The notes: generated by a model from the sequence alone, not told the origin. 64,000 bases of DNA from Tomocerus qinae (GCA_020055645.1 CM034546.1:102424001-102488000); one strand, 5' to 3'; positions 1 to 12,964 are shown, counted from the stretch's first letter. Numbers and translations are program-made.

Positions 1-2473
1 GCTGATTGTCGCAATTCCGTAAAGGCCTTTAAAGCCTTCCTTCCTTCCGTAGCATTTATACTGAGATTTGCATTCATAGTACACTGTGAAGCCATTGGAG
101 CAATAGGGTATCTGTGGGACGGATGCAGTGTGTATTTATTCGATAACTTTTTAGCATTTTCGACGGATGGAGATGCAGATGCTGCAGAAATCACTACCTT
201 CCCAATATTGGATTTCAGAGAATGTTTGACGAACTTTTCTTTGCTGTTGCATAAACATAAATTTTAGTTTCCTACAGAGCCTTAAAAATCGAAATATGTC
301 CCAAAACGTGTAAAATCGCAAGAAATTTTAAATTATGACATTTTTCTCGGTGCCACCCCAGCTAATGTTTGTTTGTATCCAAATGTGCCAGTTATCAGTT
401 ACTAGCTGTAACCTACCCCAATCACTTGTCTAGAAAAATGTCGAAACATATGAAGATACAATGATACAAATCGACACAAACGGGCATACTGTATGCCGCA
501 TTGAGTAGGCCAGGTTAATAAAGTGGACTTAATTGCTTTAACAGAGTGCGGCAGATTAATACACGATGGTACATACAAACCGACAAACGGAATTTTTCAC
601 TGCACATGTCCGAATTACACGATTATACTATAGTAGTGATAGTGATAGTGATAGGAAAAATAACTGACACACTTTACTTATTATACAGTTGTCAGTACAA
701 GCAAACTACCCTAGGCACGGGATTTGATGACTTGCTCTTCTAATACTTTTATACTTTACAAAAATATCTAAAATCCACACAGCCAATTTTCAACTTATGT
801 ACCCCAAAGTAGAGAGTTGCACGGGCACAGGCAGCCCGTACGGGCAGCTGCCCGGCCCGTGCCCGTACGGGCACGGGCGGGCACGGGCACGTTAAACGGA
901 TTTTTCATGGGCATGTACGGGCACCGGGCTAGCTAAGTATGCTCACGGGCAGGTACGGGCGGGCACAGGCTAATCAAGGATACTCACGGACGGGCACGGG
1001 CGGGTATGAGTCAACCATGGATTCTCACGGGCCCATCAAAGATGTTCACGGGCGGGCACGGGCTGCCCGCGGGCGCCCGTAAGTGCCCGTAACTTTATAA
1101 TAACAATAACAGTACACAACACAACATGTACAATACAATAATGAATGTTCCGTGAAACACGCTTATATTATTATAACACAGATATTAGTCTTCTATAATA
1201 TAATCGCACTAATACCTGATCTGACTTTCTATTTTTGGTAGGAGAGCCTAGGAAACCTGCATATTACATAACCTAAAACTTAAAACCCCCTCTCTCAAGT
1301 GTAGCGCAAGTGCTAGCTGTAACTCTTTTGGACATCGCCTCCTCCCATCAACTATAAACGTTCCTTGAAAGCACGAAAGCGCATGCCCCCTCCCTCTAAA
1401 CAAACGAAATGAGTTGTTTCATATTATTATAACCGCCACCTATCGGTATTCTATGATTATAACATCAGAACAATAATACAAATTCACATAAGATGATTAA
1501 TAGTGATTGATTAGAAATAATTAGCTAAAGAAGACAATCCGTTTTCCAAAATCCCGGAATCCTATTTTTCTGATTTTAAAGGGTAATATTCTGGGGTGGT
1601 TAATAAAAATGGAGTATTTTATTATTCCCTGTATTGGACACTACGAAATAGTTATTATTTTGGTTTAGGAATTTTTCCATTTGACCCGGAATTGTTTTTA
1701 TTACTGTGATGGGGGGCCTGCTTAATTTCTCTTGAGTGCCCCTTAGCTGGGTTGGGTTCACTAGTATTATATAAAAATCTACTGCGCACTACACACTACA
1801 CACACAGTACGTATAGCGTATATTATAAAGTTTTTATAAAAATCTTTTGCGGGCACGGGCACATGTTACAGAATTTTCACGGGCACGGGCGGGCACGGGC
1901 ACATGCTACAGAATTTTCACGGGCACGGGCGGGCACGGGCACATGCTACAGAATTTTCACGGGCACGGGCGGGCACGGGTACGGAACACAGATTTTTTGC
2001 GGCCACGGGCGGGAACGGGCCAATGTAGGATGACCACGGGCGGGCTCGGGCATCCCTGGAAAAATCAGGATGCTCACGGGAGGGTTTGGGCGGCCACGGG
2101 CTCCTTTGTTACGGGCACGGGCGGGCACGGGCACTAAATTGCCTGCCCGTGCAACTCTCTACCCCAAAGCATACCTTCGTACTTCGTAGTAAGTACAAGG
2201 TATACGTTGGAGTACATAAGTTAAAATATTAATTTATTTAGCTGTTATAATTTATAATATATTAAAATATTTTTAGTCTGGAAAGGAAGAAACAGATAAG
2301 AATTATTACTTGTCTTTGTTGTGATTATCTGAGAACGATTGGTTTCCTTTGGAATACATATTCTGTGATAACATCATTGGGGGCGATAGTACTTTTCCTT
2401 TAGAAATTGGTTCCTTAGAAAGTGGAACATTGACGAAAGGCGATCTAGCCGATGATGGACGAGACTGGGACAT
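1..2473 (-). CDS. Unrecognised protein, N-terminal part; gene continues beyond the left edge
   Basis: I do not recognise this protein. The coding model is join of 2473..2310 and 243..1 on the minus strand, open at the left edge. A non-coding leader exon appears to end at 2687 (CAG then gtaata), and the next exon starts at 2568 after a tttctttcag acceptor. The ATG at 2473 is the first ATG I can find in that spliced leader. The exon ends in ACAA then gtaata at 2310, and the exon at 243 (after gcaacag) continues the frame exactly. About 135 residues are visible. They are Ser/Lys/Asn-rich and basic, starting MSQSRPSSARSPFVNVPL and later KYTLHPSHRYPIAPM, with no membrane segment or known domain. 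The 2.07 kb intron carries the hAT-like insertion. It starts head-to-head with TTC19. A decaying gene or a long non-coding RNA is an alternative. Confidence 0.45.
791..2226. repeat. Small palindromic repeat split by the hAT-like element
   Basis: If 810-2161 plus one copy of its target duplication is removed, the flanks join into a palindrome: ACTTATGTACCCCAA ... CATACCTT on one side and AAGGTATACGTTGGAGTACATAAGT on the other. A related palindrome with the same core lies at 27571-27636. The insertion therefore landed in an older short inverted repeat. Confidence 0.6.
810..2161. mobile_element. hAT-like non-autonomous DNA transposon with GC-rich subterminal minisatellites
   Basis: The element starts TAGAGAGTTGCACGGGCA and ends with the exact inverse, an 18 bp perfect terminal inverted repeat. 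It is flanked by a perfect 8 bp target-site duplication CCCCAAAG (802-809 and 2162-2169). An 8 bp duplication and termini of the form YARNG are hallmarks of the hAT superfamily. Next to each end is a degenerate minisatellite of GGGCACGGGC-type units (about 828-1095 and 1848-2135), far richer in GC than the neighbourhood. The centre (about 1190-1785) is AT-rich and has a relative near 27.9-28.4 kb. No transposase frame is visible, so it depends on a partner in trans. It lies inside the first coding intron of the left-edge gene. Confidence 0.8.
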
Positions 2474-2687
2474 TAAAACCTGGCCGAAAAAGACCACAAT
2501 GCTGGTGCTGAATTTTGAGAAGACTGAACGGCTGATTGCAGTATTTAATCCAGATTCCAGAATTGAAACTGAAAGAAATTAAACTCAACTTACTAACCTT
2601 AAATGATCAGTTCAAATACACTCATTTCAATTTCAATCCAGCAGTTAAATCTAAATCTCAGACATAATCAATAATAATAATATTACC

Positions 2688-3104
2688 TGTGAGCTCTTGG
2701 TTTCAATTCAGATAATATTACAAGTATGTATTATGTTGTCAGTTGTCAGTCAGTTGATAGGCAAGAAGGCACAATTGACAATGTGTCTTGACGATGACGA
2801 TGACTGAAAGCACTACTAACTCTAACTGATATCTCAAAACCAATGACACTTGTTTGCGGCCGCCGGCATGTGAAATGAACAAAGTGACAAAGTACAAAGT
2901 AGTAATACTTTTTGGCGATGTATTTGCTAGAGAAAGTTTGTCCCTTTTGAAAGATTCAATAGCGCCACGATTCCTATGGCGCCCAGTTTGTATTGGATCT
3001 GAGGATCTAACCACCCGGACCGAACCAAAGATAAATCGGGTTCCGGTTTTCATGTTTTGAAAAAGAAAAGGGACATTTTGACGCTACCGACTTGTACGTC
3101 AAAA
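2688..3104. promoter_or_regulatory. Putative bidirectional promoter between the left-edge gene and TTC19
   Basis: The proposed leader of the minus-strand gene and the TTC19 start codon lie about 0.4 kb apart in divergent orientation, so both promoters should lie here or overlap. A small GC-rich patch (gcggccgccggc, near 2857) stands out in AT-rich surroundings. I see no convincing TATA box. This is inference from geometry only. Confidence 0.3.
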
Positions 3105-4788
3105 ATGTTTCCCAGGTTCCTCAATGTATCAATGATTAATCTAGCCTTGTTTACACCCCCGATTGGACAAATACCGAGACAATTTACAGAGTCCTTTTCA
3201 GTTGCAAAACGATTAGACTCGATCCGTTTAGTTCACTTTCACTCAATCGACACGTCAAGTTTGTATCGAAATTCTAATATTAATTTAGTTTGTAGAGCGG
3301 CTCACCGACTACAAAAAACACAAATCAGAAGATGTAAATCGTACCAAAGTTTTTTCCATAGTAAAAAGACATTTTTTGGTGCTGCGGGGACTATTTTAGG
3401 GCTGGGCGGTTTCTCAGTTGGATTTATGGGACTCTTTGAAAAGAAGAAGGAACTGACTATCGAGGAGCAGGTCTTGATGGAGATTAAAAGAGCCATACTA
3501 GCCATTCAGGTGCGAAAAATTGACTATATATTATAAGCTTTCATGATATAATTAGTACTAAAATATTGTGTTAAATAAAGCTCTTATACACATGCTCTTA
3601 AATTTACTAAACGTTTTCCTGAAACGTTAGGAAGGAAATCTCGCCAAAGCTGATGAGCACTTATCAAAATCTTGGCAACTGAGTGACTTGGAAAATTTAG
3701 AACAAGCAAAAACACAGATCTTGGATATACAGGCTAACTTATCGTTTCAAAAAGAAGAACTGGAGAAAGCAGAGAATTTGTTTAAGCGTGTTACCCAACG
3801 TCTTATTTACCACCAAAATGTTGCGGCTAATGATAACTCCATAATCGAGATTAGTATAAAACTTGCCTTAATTTATGCCAAAAAAGGCAAACATGAGGAA
3901 TCTATTGCGGGTTTTGAGTATTGTGCCAATGCTCAAAGAGAAAAGGTGGGTGTTTTATTCATGGTTTTATTTTACACTATTGAAAATGTGATCTAAATAG
4001 TGAACTAAACTATAACAAAATTACGAACAAATTTTCAGATCGAAAAACACGGCGCTGACGACGAGGACACATTGCTTTTGGCTGCTTGGGCAATTCAGAG
4101 TTTGTCTCAAATGTACCTAAGCTGTGGATCAGCTGATAAAATTGAAAGGGAAGTAGTCCGTAAAGCACAAAGTTGTGCTAAAGAAGCTTATAAATATGCA
4201 TCTATGGCTGTAGGTGCTGATTCCCAACAGGTGAGATTACTCATTAATTTTTGTTCAAGTCATAATCTGCATACATAAAACTATCTCTAAGATTTTATAT
4301 AATATGTCATGGAATCATGCAAAATAGACAGAAAAAGACAAAACTCAGTGACTGTATTATAATTATATTATACTATATTAATGCATGATTTTTTCCATGA
4401 ATTACGTATTTAATTATCTTGTATGGAAATGATAATTTTTAAAAAATTTTTGTAGGCTGTAGCCATTGCCAGTGATTTGGCCACAATTTTAGCTTTGGAA
4501 GGTGATATAGACGGAGCTATTGAAAAACTTCAGGAATGCAACAAAATTGCTGGTGAAAAGCATAAGTTTTTACAAGCTGCTATTAGAGTAAATACTGGAA
4601 GTTTATACATGCAAAAAGGTGAATATGATGAAGCAGAAAGAATTTGTAAGGAAGCAAGAATGATAGCTAAGCGAGTAAAAGACGCAGAATCAGCAGCGCG
4701 AGCTGAGTCTTGCATTTCTCGAAGCTCAACACTTAGAAATGCAAGTGCACAAAAAATGAAAGCTAAATCCAAAGAATCCCTGCAGTAG
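3105..4788 (+). CDS. TTC19: Tetratricopeptide repeat protein 19, mitochondrial (complex III maintenance)
   Basis: Exons 3105-3509, 3631-3945, 4039-4230 and 4456-4788 all join in phase 0 and give 414 residues, close to the roughly 380 of vertebrate TTC19. The N-terminus is basic with few acids, as expected for mitochondrial import. A hydrophobic segment at about residues 88-108 (FFGAAGTILGLGGFSVGFMG) matches the inner-membrane anchor, followed by charged residues and the LTIEEQVLMEIKRAILAIQ helix. The rest is TPR-type helical pairs, including NSIIEISIKLALIYAKKGKHE and the LATILALEGDIDGAIEKL segment. In animals TTC19 binds complex III and helps clear Rieske-protein fragments from the assembled enzyme. 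The ATG at 3105 is chosen because the family's presequence begins there and upstream codons include no better start. AATAAA at 5576 may end the transcript. Confidence 0.88.
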
Positions 4789-5575
4789 TTACAAAAACAA
4801 AACATCATTTCCCCATTTAACTTCCGGTTGTGGCCTATCTACAATGCTAATACGGTCAATGTATTATTGCCATATATAAATATTAGCATTTAACATACAA
4901 TAATAGCAAAACCAATTTTTGATGTACAGTATCATAATACCACTGTGATTGTGATGCTTTGACAAAGTAAAAATGTTTTGAAAAGAGAATTCCCAATTAT
5001 GGAACATAATGATAGATATGTAGTTGAAATTAGTAAAGTGACATTAAACAAAATTAATTGGATAATTATCATGTACTTAGACATTTTGTAAGTTAATTTA
5101 TTAGCTCACCCAACAATTTATACAGATATGATATGCAACATGTATTAATTAATTAGAATTCCGAGACTGTAATGTTATTCAATTTACAATGTCCTTTGGT
5201 GTATAATGTTTTTATATTTCGGAGTCAAACCTCGCCTTCTGTGATGCTAAATTTTGACTACATAAGCGTAAACAGTTGTTATAATGTAATGTTTAGTTGT
5301 ATTGTAGATATAATAGTGATATTTGGAAATCGGTTGTTGATGTGGGAGGTCGTGTTTTGAATACATTTGTAGTTGATGTGTTATCGTCCCTTACTGTACA
5401 TACATCCTGGTAGTTACTTACGATATACAAAATATTATATTGGAGTTTTCGATGTCCAATAGTAATATTTAGTTGCAATTCAATGAATAATAATGATAAT
5501 TTAAACCTATTTATTACTTCCAAAACAGCCACAATGTTCATTTTTACAAGAAAGTAACGAAATATAAAATCAGAA

Positions 5576-5581
5576 AATAAA
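5576..5581 (+). terminator. Candidate TTC19 polyadenylation signal
   Basis: An AATAAA hexamer lies about 790 bp beyond the TTC19 stop in AT-rich DNA. Other weaker hexamers are possible; no transcript evidence is available. Confidence 0.3.
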
Positions 5582-8500
5582 GGTTGATTTTATTACCGCA
5601 GGTCGTGCAGCAAAAGGAAATATTATGTAAAGGAGAATAGTATATGTTCGCGGGTTAAATTACTTTTTCTTCCAGCTACTTATCGCTGAATTAGTTAGTT
5701 GTTTTTAAATAGATTACTTTTGGTTTTAATTTTTAGCCTTTTGGCTTCAATTTTTTTGAAGTAGAGTGGTCAAGGAGTGTGTTGGAAATGTTGGAATCAT
5801 TGTTAATGATTCGACAACTAAACATCCATATTCATGTTTTGATTATTTTATTAAATTATTTCGCCATTACTCCTGAATTTTTTGATCATTCTTGCACAAT
5901 TTTTTACCTTACAACCTTATGATTCAGGAGGTTTTACTGTCTTCCCTATGGTCTCTAACCTTTCTAATCATACTACATGATACCATAAGACCAATATACT
6001 TATTAGTTTATAAAAACATACAATTATATTATACTTAACAATGCTCAATACTAACCCAAAAGTAAAAATGTTTTATTAATTAGAACAAAACCTTTCCAGC
6101 CAAAACAGCGCTGTGTGCAAAAATATTTTTAGCAACGTAATTAGTGAACGGACGTGACATGCAAATTTTATAGCCTTGTAAAGTTCTTTTCATTTTGCAA
6201 GCATGGCTGCTTTATCAATAGGGTTGGGCTTGCACCTTAAAGATAGATAGTTATTTTTATATTTTGGAGTTTAGGAATGACCTTTACTTTTTCTCCTGTG
6301 GATACTTTTTGCATGATAGATAATATATATTTAGACAGGAATATTTTGCATCTCCAATCGCTTGGACAAAAGAGGTGTTCCTGGAGTTATTACTTTCATA
6401 CAATGAAATTTTTGAAAAGTAACGTAAGAAATGTACTGCCGAAATGCCATAAAATGCGAGACTTAAAATCATTATTTCATTTAGAAAACAGAAAGATAAT
6501 TTATTATATTTTATTATGGTCTTACGTTCAGACAAAACAATAATATTATACAGTGCAGAGTAGCACTAACTGTACCACCAAAAACAATTAATGAGTCATT
6601 TAATATCGATCGTGTGCGTCCTGTCATATAACTAATGTCTTATATAGCATTATTATATACTGCTTCCCTTTCTGCTTACTACATGCATTATAAAAATTAA
6701 CTATACATGCATCACCTATGAATTTTACGTAACTTTTGAGTGCAACGTACTACATAGCTTAGAGAAAAGAAAAGTGTTCTTAATGCATGCTCATTTAAAA
6801 TTAGCGTTAATTATAATCAACCCCATAGGATAATATTATAAGCATCTTCTGGTTCATTTGGTAGTAAATCATAGCTACCGTCAACCATTATTCTAATTCT
6901 AAGATAGATAACCAGCGCCTCTAATACGAGTAATACCCATCTCATACTACTGTACCATTTTATTCCATACCCGATAAACTAAATCACATTTCTATTTATA
7001 GCCACAACGATTGCATTCTGCATCCTGTACGGAAGATGTGTATGTACGGTCTATTAAATTACATTTGCTTTGAACTGTACTGAAGAATAGGTTAATATAG
7101 TACCATCGCCGTACAGAGTACATACATAGCGTTGTAAATGGTAGGCAATTAATTAAGGTTTCTTTACAAGAGAATTGTGAAAACTATTCCCTGTATGCTA
7201 CACAGTCAGTAATACAATCAAAATTGCATACAGAAGAATCTGGATCAAGCAGGACTGCATACCATACCCCCACTAATTTATATAAGACCATTTATTTAGC
7301 GTCATGTTCATGAAATGCATTAAGTTTATGTTAGCTAACCCAAATAAGTGAAAAGACCTAGGATCCCCCTTCTACCATTGTACCTAAAATGCATGTCTAA
7401 ACAAAATTACTGTAAACCTTGCATACTTTGTGTAGATAGTAAATAATAATGGTTGTAATGTACACATTACCATTCTATGCCGGTTGAAATTGTCAATGCA
7501 GTAGTCAGAATCACAAATAGTAGGAACGACAAGTATTTGTGTGATATCACGCATATATTATAATTTGCAAAATAGGAGGAAAATGATTCATGAGACAAAA
7601 TGCGAATATCCGGAACACTCTGCTTTATTTGTCGGTTGCAAGGCAGAACACTATTGGACTAATATTTCCTATATCGAAATCTCCAAATGATGTGAAGGAG
7701 GATACACTTTAACACAATATAAAAGGTAAATGTACAATTTTCATCAGAAATCCCAAGTTATTCGTGGAGTGCAAAACATTATCTGTAGATGAATTGCAAG
7801 ATAATGTCAGCATGATTACAATGGTAGGCGAAGAAAAGACACTTAAGATTAACGTAAGTAACTTGTCACTTTGTGGTTAAAATAGCACTACAAGAATAAA
7901 GATCATTCATTTTGCATTCTGTATCACATTGTTGAATTTGATAAGATAAATGCGAGTCTGTGCAGTGTACCGTTGTAATTTTTAATTGTTATAGTACGAA
8001 GAAGGCTCACGGTCAAATTCACTGTCATGAATAAAAGACGAGGTTTGACTTTTGTTATTTTACGTAGATAATGAACCTTGCATTTTGATATGCACTTCAC
8101 AGTCAATGAAGGTTTGATTGGATTTTCATTCAGACACTACAATAGTCAATGACATTATTGTCGCCGCTGATAAAGTGCATAAAGACAGATTTGAGTGGTG
8201 GTGATAGCGGCATTTTGTGGAGAGCAATATTAACATAGGCTATATATACAAAGATACCTGCTAAATATAAATGCTATGATATAAACATGTAATACTCATT
8301 TATAAATCATATTTATTTGCATATCAATTGAGAAAAATTCATTTTAGTAAAACAGGTAAAAAATGTGAATACCCAACGAGGGCCCTGAATGCATTCCTTG
8401 TTCAGTATCATTATTACGAAGTTAAAGAACCATTTATACAGAGACAAATTCCATGACCTTATTGATATGTATGTGGCAATTGGCTAAGAAATTATATATC

Positions 8501-8665
8501 GTAGTAAATGTCCTTCTTCCAAGTGCAAGGGAAATTATTCACCTAAAAACGTATATGAAATATTAATACAGATATCTACTGCAAACTACAGGCACCAAGA
8601 CCATGGCCAAACTCAGCGCAGTAAAATAGTAAGATAATTGTGTGAGAAAAAATGAAGTTTTATTG

Positions 8666-8736
8666 CTAGAAATCTTAGGATACTATATTATAATAGTGCA
8701 CTATAATATAATTATTTGCATCCTAAGATAGTCTAG
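8666..8736. repeat. Imperfect palindrome of about 70 bp
   Basis: CTAGAAATCTTAGGATACTA on the left is mirrored by GCATCCTAAGATAGTCTAG on the right around a TAGTGCACTA centre. It could be a miniature foldback repeat; no target duplication is clear. Confidence 0.5.
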
Positions 8737-9820
8737 AACTAGATAGTATCACTCATTGTAGCATTTAATAATAAACGAATTATATCATCAAATTACGTAG
8801 GCACTCTTGAGTATCTCTACATAAAAATGCATCTGCTATGTATACATGGAGATACTCATCTGCTTTCCTCTTGAGAATTACAATAATGACACGGTGACGG
8901 TTTGTTTCGCATCGTTGATCGTCACTCGAGACTAGTGAGAGCACTTGGCTCGAGCTGATTACATTTAAAAGGGACAAAGCATCGTTATTTAATTAAGCCT
9001 AGAGAGGATCATTTCGTCATAGGCATTATTATTTATATGTACGTGGCTATACTTGACTTACATGCAATGACTTGGCTTGCCAGGTATTTTCATTCTCTCC
9101 TGTGTTATTCATTTGCATGTACTAACTGAAACCTACGTACGCACTATAATAGCAGATATCTGTAGTTCAGACAGAGAGACCAATTAAAGGATAGTCGTAC
9201 CATACTAGAAACATATTTATTAGTGTTTTTATTTATACATCGTTAACGCTTAATACAAACTACATCTTGTCAGTGCTATTGTAAATATTATTTTGCTTAA
9301 TAAGCAGAAAAAACTATTCAGATTAAGTATCAGATATAAATTCCTCAAGTACTTGGAGTTACATAGATAGTTTCAATTCAGACTTAGACAAAAGACAGCA
9401 AAAAATATGAATATTTATCAAGCATTCATATCAGTATGCCTTACCAAATACTATATTCTCTAGTATGTGAGCAAAAGCAACAAAGATAAATTGTAAGCCC
9501 TGGCCTGGGTCCTAGCCTACAGTCTAAACAAAGATAAGGCCACCAAGCAATACGTACAACATGTAAATGTATTACCTATTATTAGTGCCCTACGGTGCAT
9601 TCCCTTGCAAGGATAAAAATAAAACTTCTAGACTAGGATTAGGAATTTCCAGAAACTTATTTCAACTTGATTTGGGGGTTAGCTAGTACCACTTTAGAGT
9701 TACAGCAAAAAAGACCTATTATTATGTGTCACTAGATTTTTGTAGTTTTAGTGTTAGTTCAAGTGTGTAAAGAAAGTTACATAACACATAGTTACCTCAC
9801 AGTTTACACTCGCACTCAAA

Positions 9821-12241
9821 ATGGATAACTGGAAATGGACCGCTGCAGTTTTATGTGGCTATGGTCTCTTCAAAGAATTTCAGCCTTCCGAACCGTTTTT
9901 TGTAGAATATGCAATTGATTACAGAAACTTTTCTTCAGAACTGGTAAATTTTTTTGTATGACTATTTTTAGATTTTTATGACTACAATTTCTTAGAGATC
10001 ATAAGTTCAGTCTAAACTTTCTAAACGTACAAATCTTATGAATATATTGATATAAGTTGAACAAGTAATCTACTTCGATTTCTATTTCCAAATGCAGATT
10101 ATCCATGACATACTCCCAGTGACTACGTATGGCTACCTAATAAGCTTATTCGTTCTCATTTTTATTACCGATTTTCTCCGCTACAAACCTGTGGTTATAT
10201 TTGGAGCAATTTCTCTTGTTGCGACGTGGTGCTTCACCATTTGGGGCTATACCAGCGAAATTAATGCTGAGGTAATTGTTTTTAAAATTTATTCCTAGTA
10301 AACATAAACAATATTTCAAACTTTGTGACTGAAGAAAGTTTTTGACTGTGTGGTAAGAATCTGATTTAACATATTTATGTAGATCTGTACCATTTAATTA
10401 ACTGGACAAACTGGGAAACCTAAAACCTATACGTACTATAGTGCACTAATAGCTATGGCTAATTGGCTATAGCATACATAAAAACTGCTTTTCTCATAAC
10501 AAATTATTTTTCATGTTATTTTATTCTTATAAAATTGACATAAACTTTAATTCCTATATTTATGATTATTTTAAGGTACAACTTTTCATAGCAGTCATTA
10601 GTCATAGCATGATTTGCATTGCCCGTACTTTGAACTAATTGTAGCATGTGAATGTGTAATACAATTGCAATTGTACAATTTGTAGTAATGTGCTAATGAG
10701 GTTAATCCTATTTTTACCAGATTCGGCAGATTATACATGCGATTGCGATGTCGTCCGAGCTTGCATATTTCACGTATATGTACGCGAACGTAGAGAAATC
10801 TCACTACAAGCAAGTTACATCTTATACACACAGTGCTTTACACACTGGTCGATTTTTAGGAGGATTAAGTGGACAACTCCTTTTGTCCTATAACATTTTG
10901 GATCTGGAAGAATTAAATTACATCTCTCTAAGCGGAGTCTCTGCAGCTCTGATAATTTCATTATTTCTCCCTCCTGTAAAGCGTTCCATTTACTTCTACC
11001 CCAAAACTTTCACGAATAAAGAATTGAAAGGGAACGACTTGCCAATAAATGAAAACAACGATAATAGTTCGAATAAAATGCATGTGGAAAAGAGAGCAAG
11101 TATTCATGGAATTCACATTGGACTTTTAGACCGCATCAATCTGGCCATTCCAGCATTATGGCTAGATTTTAAAAAGGCGTATTCAAACCGTTACGTTCTG
11201 AAATGGTCTTTATGGTGGAGGTAAATTGGCCATTTAATAAAATAGTGATGCTTGGTCAATTCAGTCTTAAAATAGAAATTCCAAATGATATATATTTACA
11301 TTATTTAGCATTGCAATGGCTGTGTATTTACAAGTTGGTATTTATGCTGAGTCCCTTTGGCGAGATGTGGAGGAAGAAACACATCAAAATGTACTTAATG
11401 GAGCTGTCGATGCATCTCACGCCTTGCTCAGTAAGTTATCCTTACAATCTGATAAATTATATATTGTGTCAAGTTCTTTCTTCCTCTCCAAACAAATTAA
11501 TGAGGATAAAAAACTAACGTGCTTATCTACAATTATGCAGTTTAAGCTTTGGAGAGTGAAAAAGTAATTTTTTATAATTCAGGTGCTATTATAGCGATTG
11601 GTCTGGGTATATTAAAATTTCCGTGGTTCAGATGGGGAGAAATATACTTGAGTACCATTTCTTTACTGCAAGGAGGGGCTTTGTTATTAATGTCCCAGAC
11701 ACACAGTCTTTACATGGCCTACGCTGGCTACATTATCTTCCAGACACTATTCCAAGTCATGGTGGTCATTGTTACGTAAGCTGTTACATTTAATAAGCAT
11801 ATCTATCGTGAGAATCAGTTTTTTACCGGGTTCAATTATTAAAGAATAATAACATTTAATGCTCTATAATACTCCAGACTATAATATCTTAAATGAATCT
11901 CACTATATCCTTAATTAAATAAGAGATTCACGCAATTAAGGCAACAATATACTAACAAGACTCTTTTTCCATGTTCACTTTTTATGATTTTCAGTGCTGA
12001 AGTGGCAGAAGGAGTTAGTGAAGACAGCGAAGCCTTTATTTTTGGTTTGAATACACTTCTTGCTTTGCTTATTCAGACATTGCTTACTTACACCGTGACG
12101 AGTGAACACGGATTCAGTCTTAACATCCGAGATGAATTCGTAGCCTATGCGATTTACTCCGCCGTTCTTGGATTTGGATTTCTTGTTCTGGCAATACAAA
12201 ACAGGCGTAAACATTGGAATCTTCCGCATCTAGAGTATTGA
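9821..12241 (+). CDS. SLC19-family carrier (reduced folate / thiamine transporter type)
   Basis: Six exons, 9821-9943, 10098-10271, 10721-11220, 11309-11430, 11583-11775 and 11995-12241, join with matching phases and give 452 residues; SLC19 proteins are about 480-590. Family signatures are clear: GYGLFKEFQPSEPFFVEY in the first helix, then IIHDILPVTTYGYLISL, the DFLRYKPVV loop, the SSELAYFTYMYANV helix and GRFLGGLSGQLLLS. A hydrophilic central loop (about residues 190-235) separates two helical halves. The second half keeps AVYLQVGIYAESLW, NGAVDASHALLS and TAEVAEGVSEDSEAFIFGLN. It should be a plasma-membrane protein of about 12 helices importing folate or thiamine. Sequence alone does not tell me which vitamin. 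The C-terminus is short, ending just after the last helix (LGFGFLVLAIQNRRK). No neighbouring gene suggests substrate. Confidence 0.9.
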
Positions 12242-12958
12242 TGCCATAACCTTCGGTTTTTATGACTATGGCATCTTGGCCAATTTTGTTGACATTTAAA
12301 CATCTTTGTTTAACTGACTCCAGTTTTTCATGACTGTTGCATAATTCTAGTATTTGCGTCAGCAACATAGCATATCAAAGTATGTTAGCTCTAGTTTTTG
12401 TTTACTTTCTTATTTTCCTTGTTTTGTCTGACTCTGACTGAAAGGGAATACTTTGTTGCATTATGAACATAAATTGTAAACACTTCACTATTTTCTATGA
12501 AGTACATTATGAAGGCAAAATATTTAGCTACTTAAGTATCTTCTACTTACATGTACCTTTTTATGTAATCAATTTGTCCACTACTGTCTTACTGAATAGG
12601 GAGATAAGAAATACTTTCTTTGGTGACCATCACTGTACAATGTCTTTTGCCAAAGTTTATTTTGAAACATTCCTCTTTACAGCTTTTATAAGAAATGTAA
12701 TTTTAAATGTTTATCATTTAATGTACTGATAAACGCAAACAGTGCCATATGTGATACATTAGTTTAGTATTACTATGTATAACCATATATAATAGAATCT
12801 GATGATCTTCATGTCTTTTATACATAATAGTAGGATATAATATTGCAGCTTATTACGTTAGAGTCTGTAACGTTTCTGTACCAAAACTATATACCTAATA
12901 TAGTTTTTGTTAGGACCTTATGTTATAGTAGGGTTGCGGAGTAGATGTAGATGATCAC

Positions 12959-12964
12959 AATAAA
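12959..12964 (+). terminator. Candidate SLC19-family polyadenylation signal
   Basis: An AATAAA hexamer about 720 bp after the stop codon. It is one of several AT-rich candidates in this 3' region. Confidence 0.25.

Larger units (their letters stand above)
4789..9820. other. Intergenic stretch, TTC19 to SLC19
   Basis: AT-rich sequence with no convincing gene. The first part is probably TTC19 3' UTR. A short exon-like open stretch is at 7748-7853, preceded by atcag and followed by gtaagt, but no partner exon was found. An imperfect inverted repeat centred on TAGTGCACTA lies at about 8666-8736. Otherwise I see nothing beyond chance short frames. Confidence 0.5.

Noticed and set aside
1752-2137. 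Overlapping open frames on both strands rich in Gly, His, Arg and Ala
   Set aside because: They come from the GGGCACGGGC minisatellite at the right end of the hAT-like element; repeat-driven frames on several registers, not genes.
2349-2582. Plus-strand 77-codon frame
   Set aside because: It overlaps the minus-strand exon, whose start, splice sites and phase are mutually consistent; the plus frame has none of these.
12463-12729. 88-codon frame after the SLC19 carrier
   Set aside because: AT-rich, no domain, lies in the probable 3' UTR.
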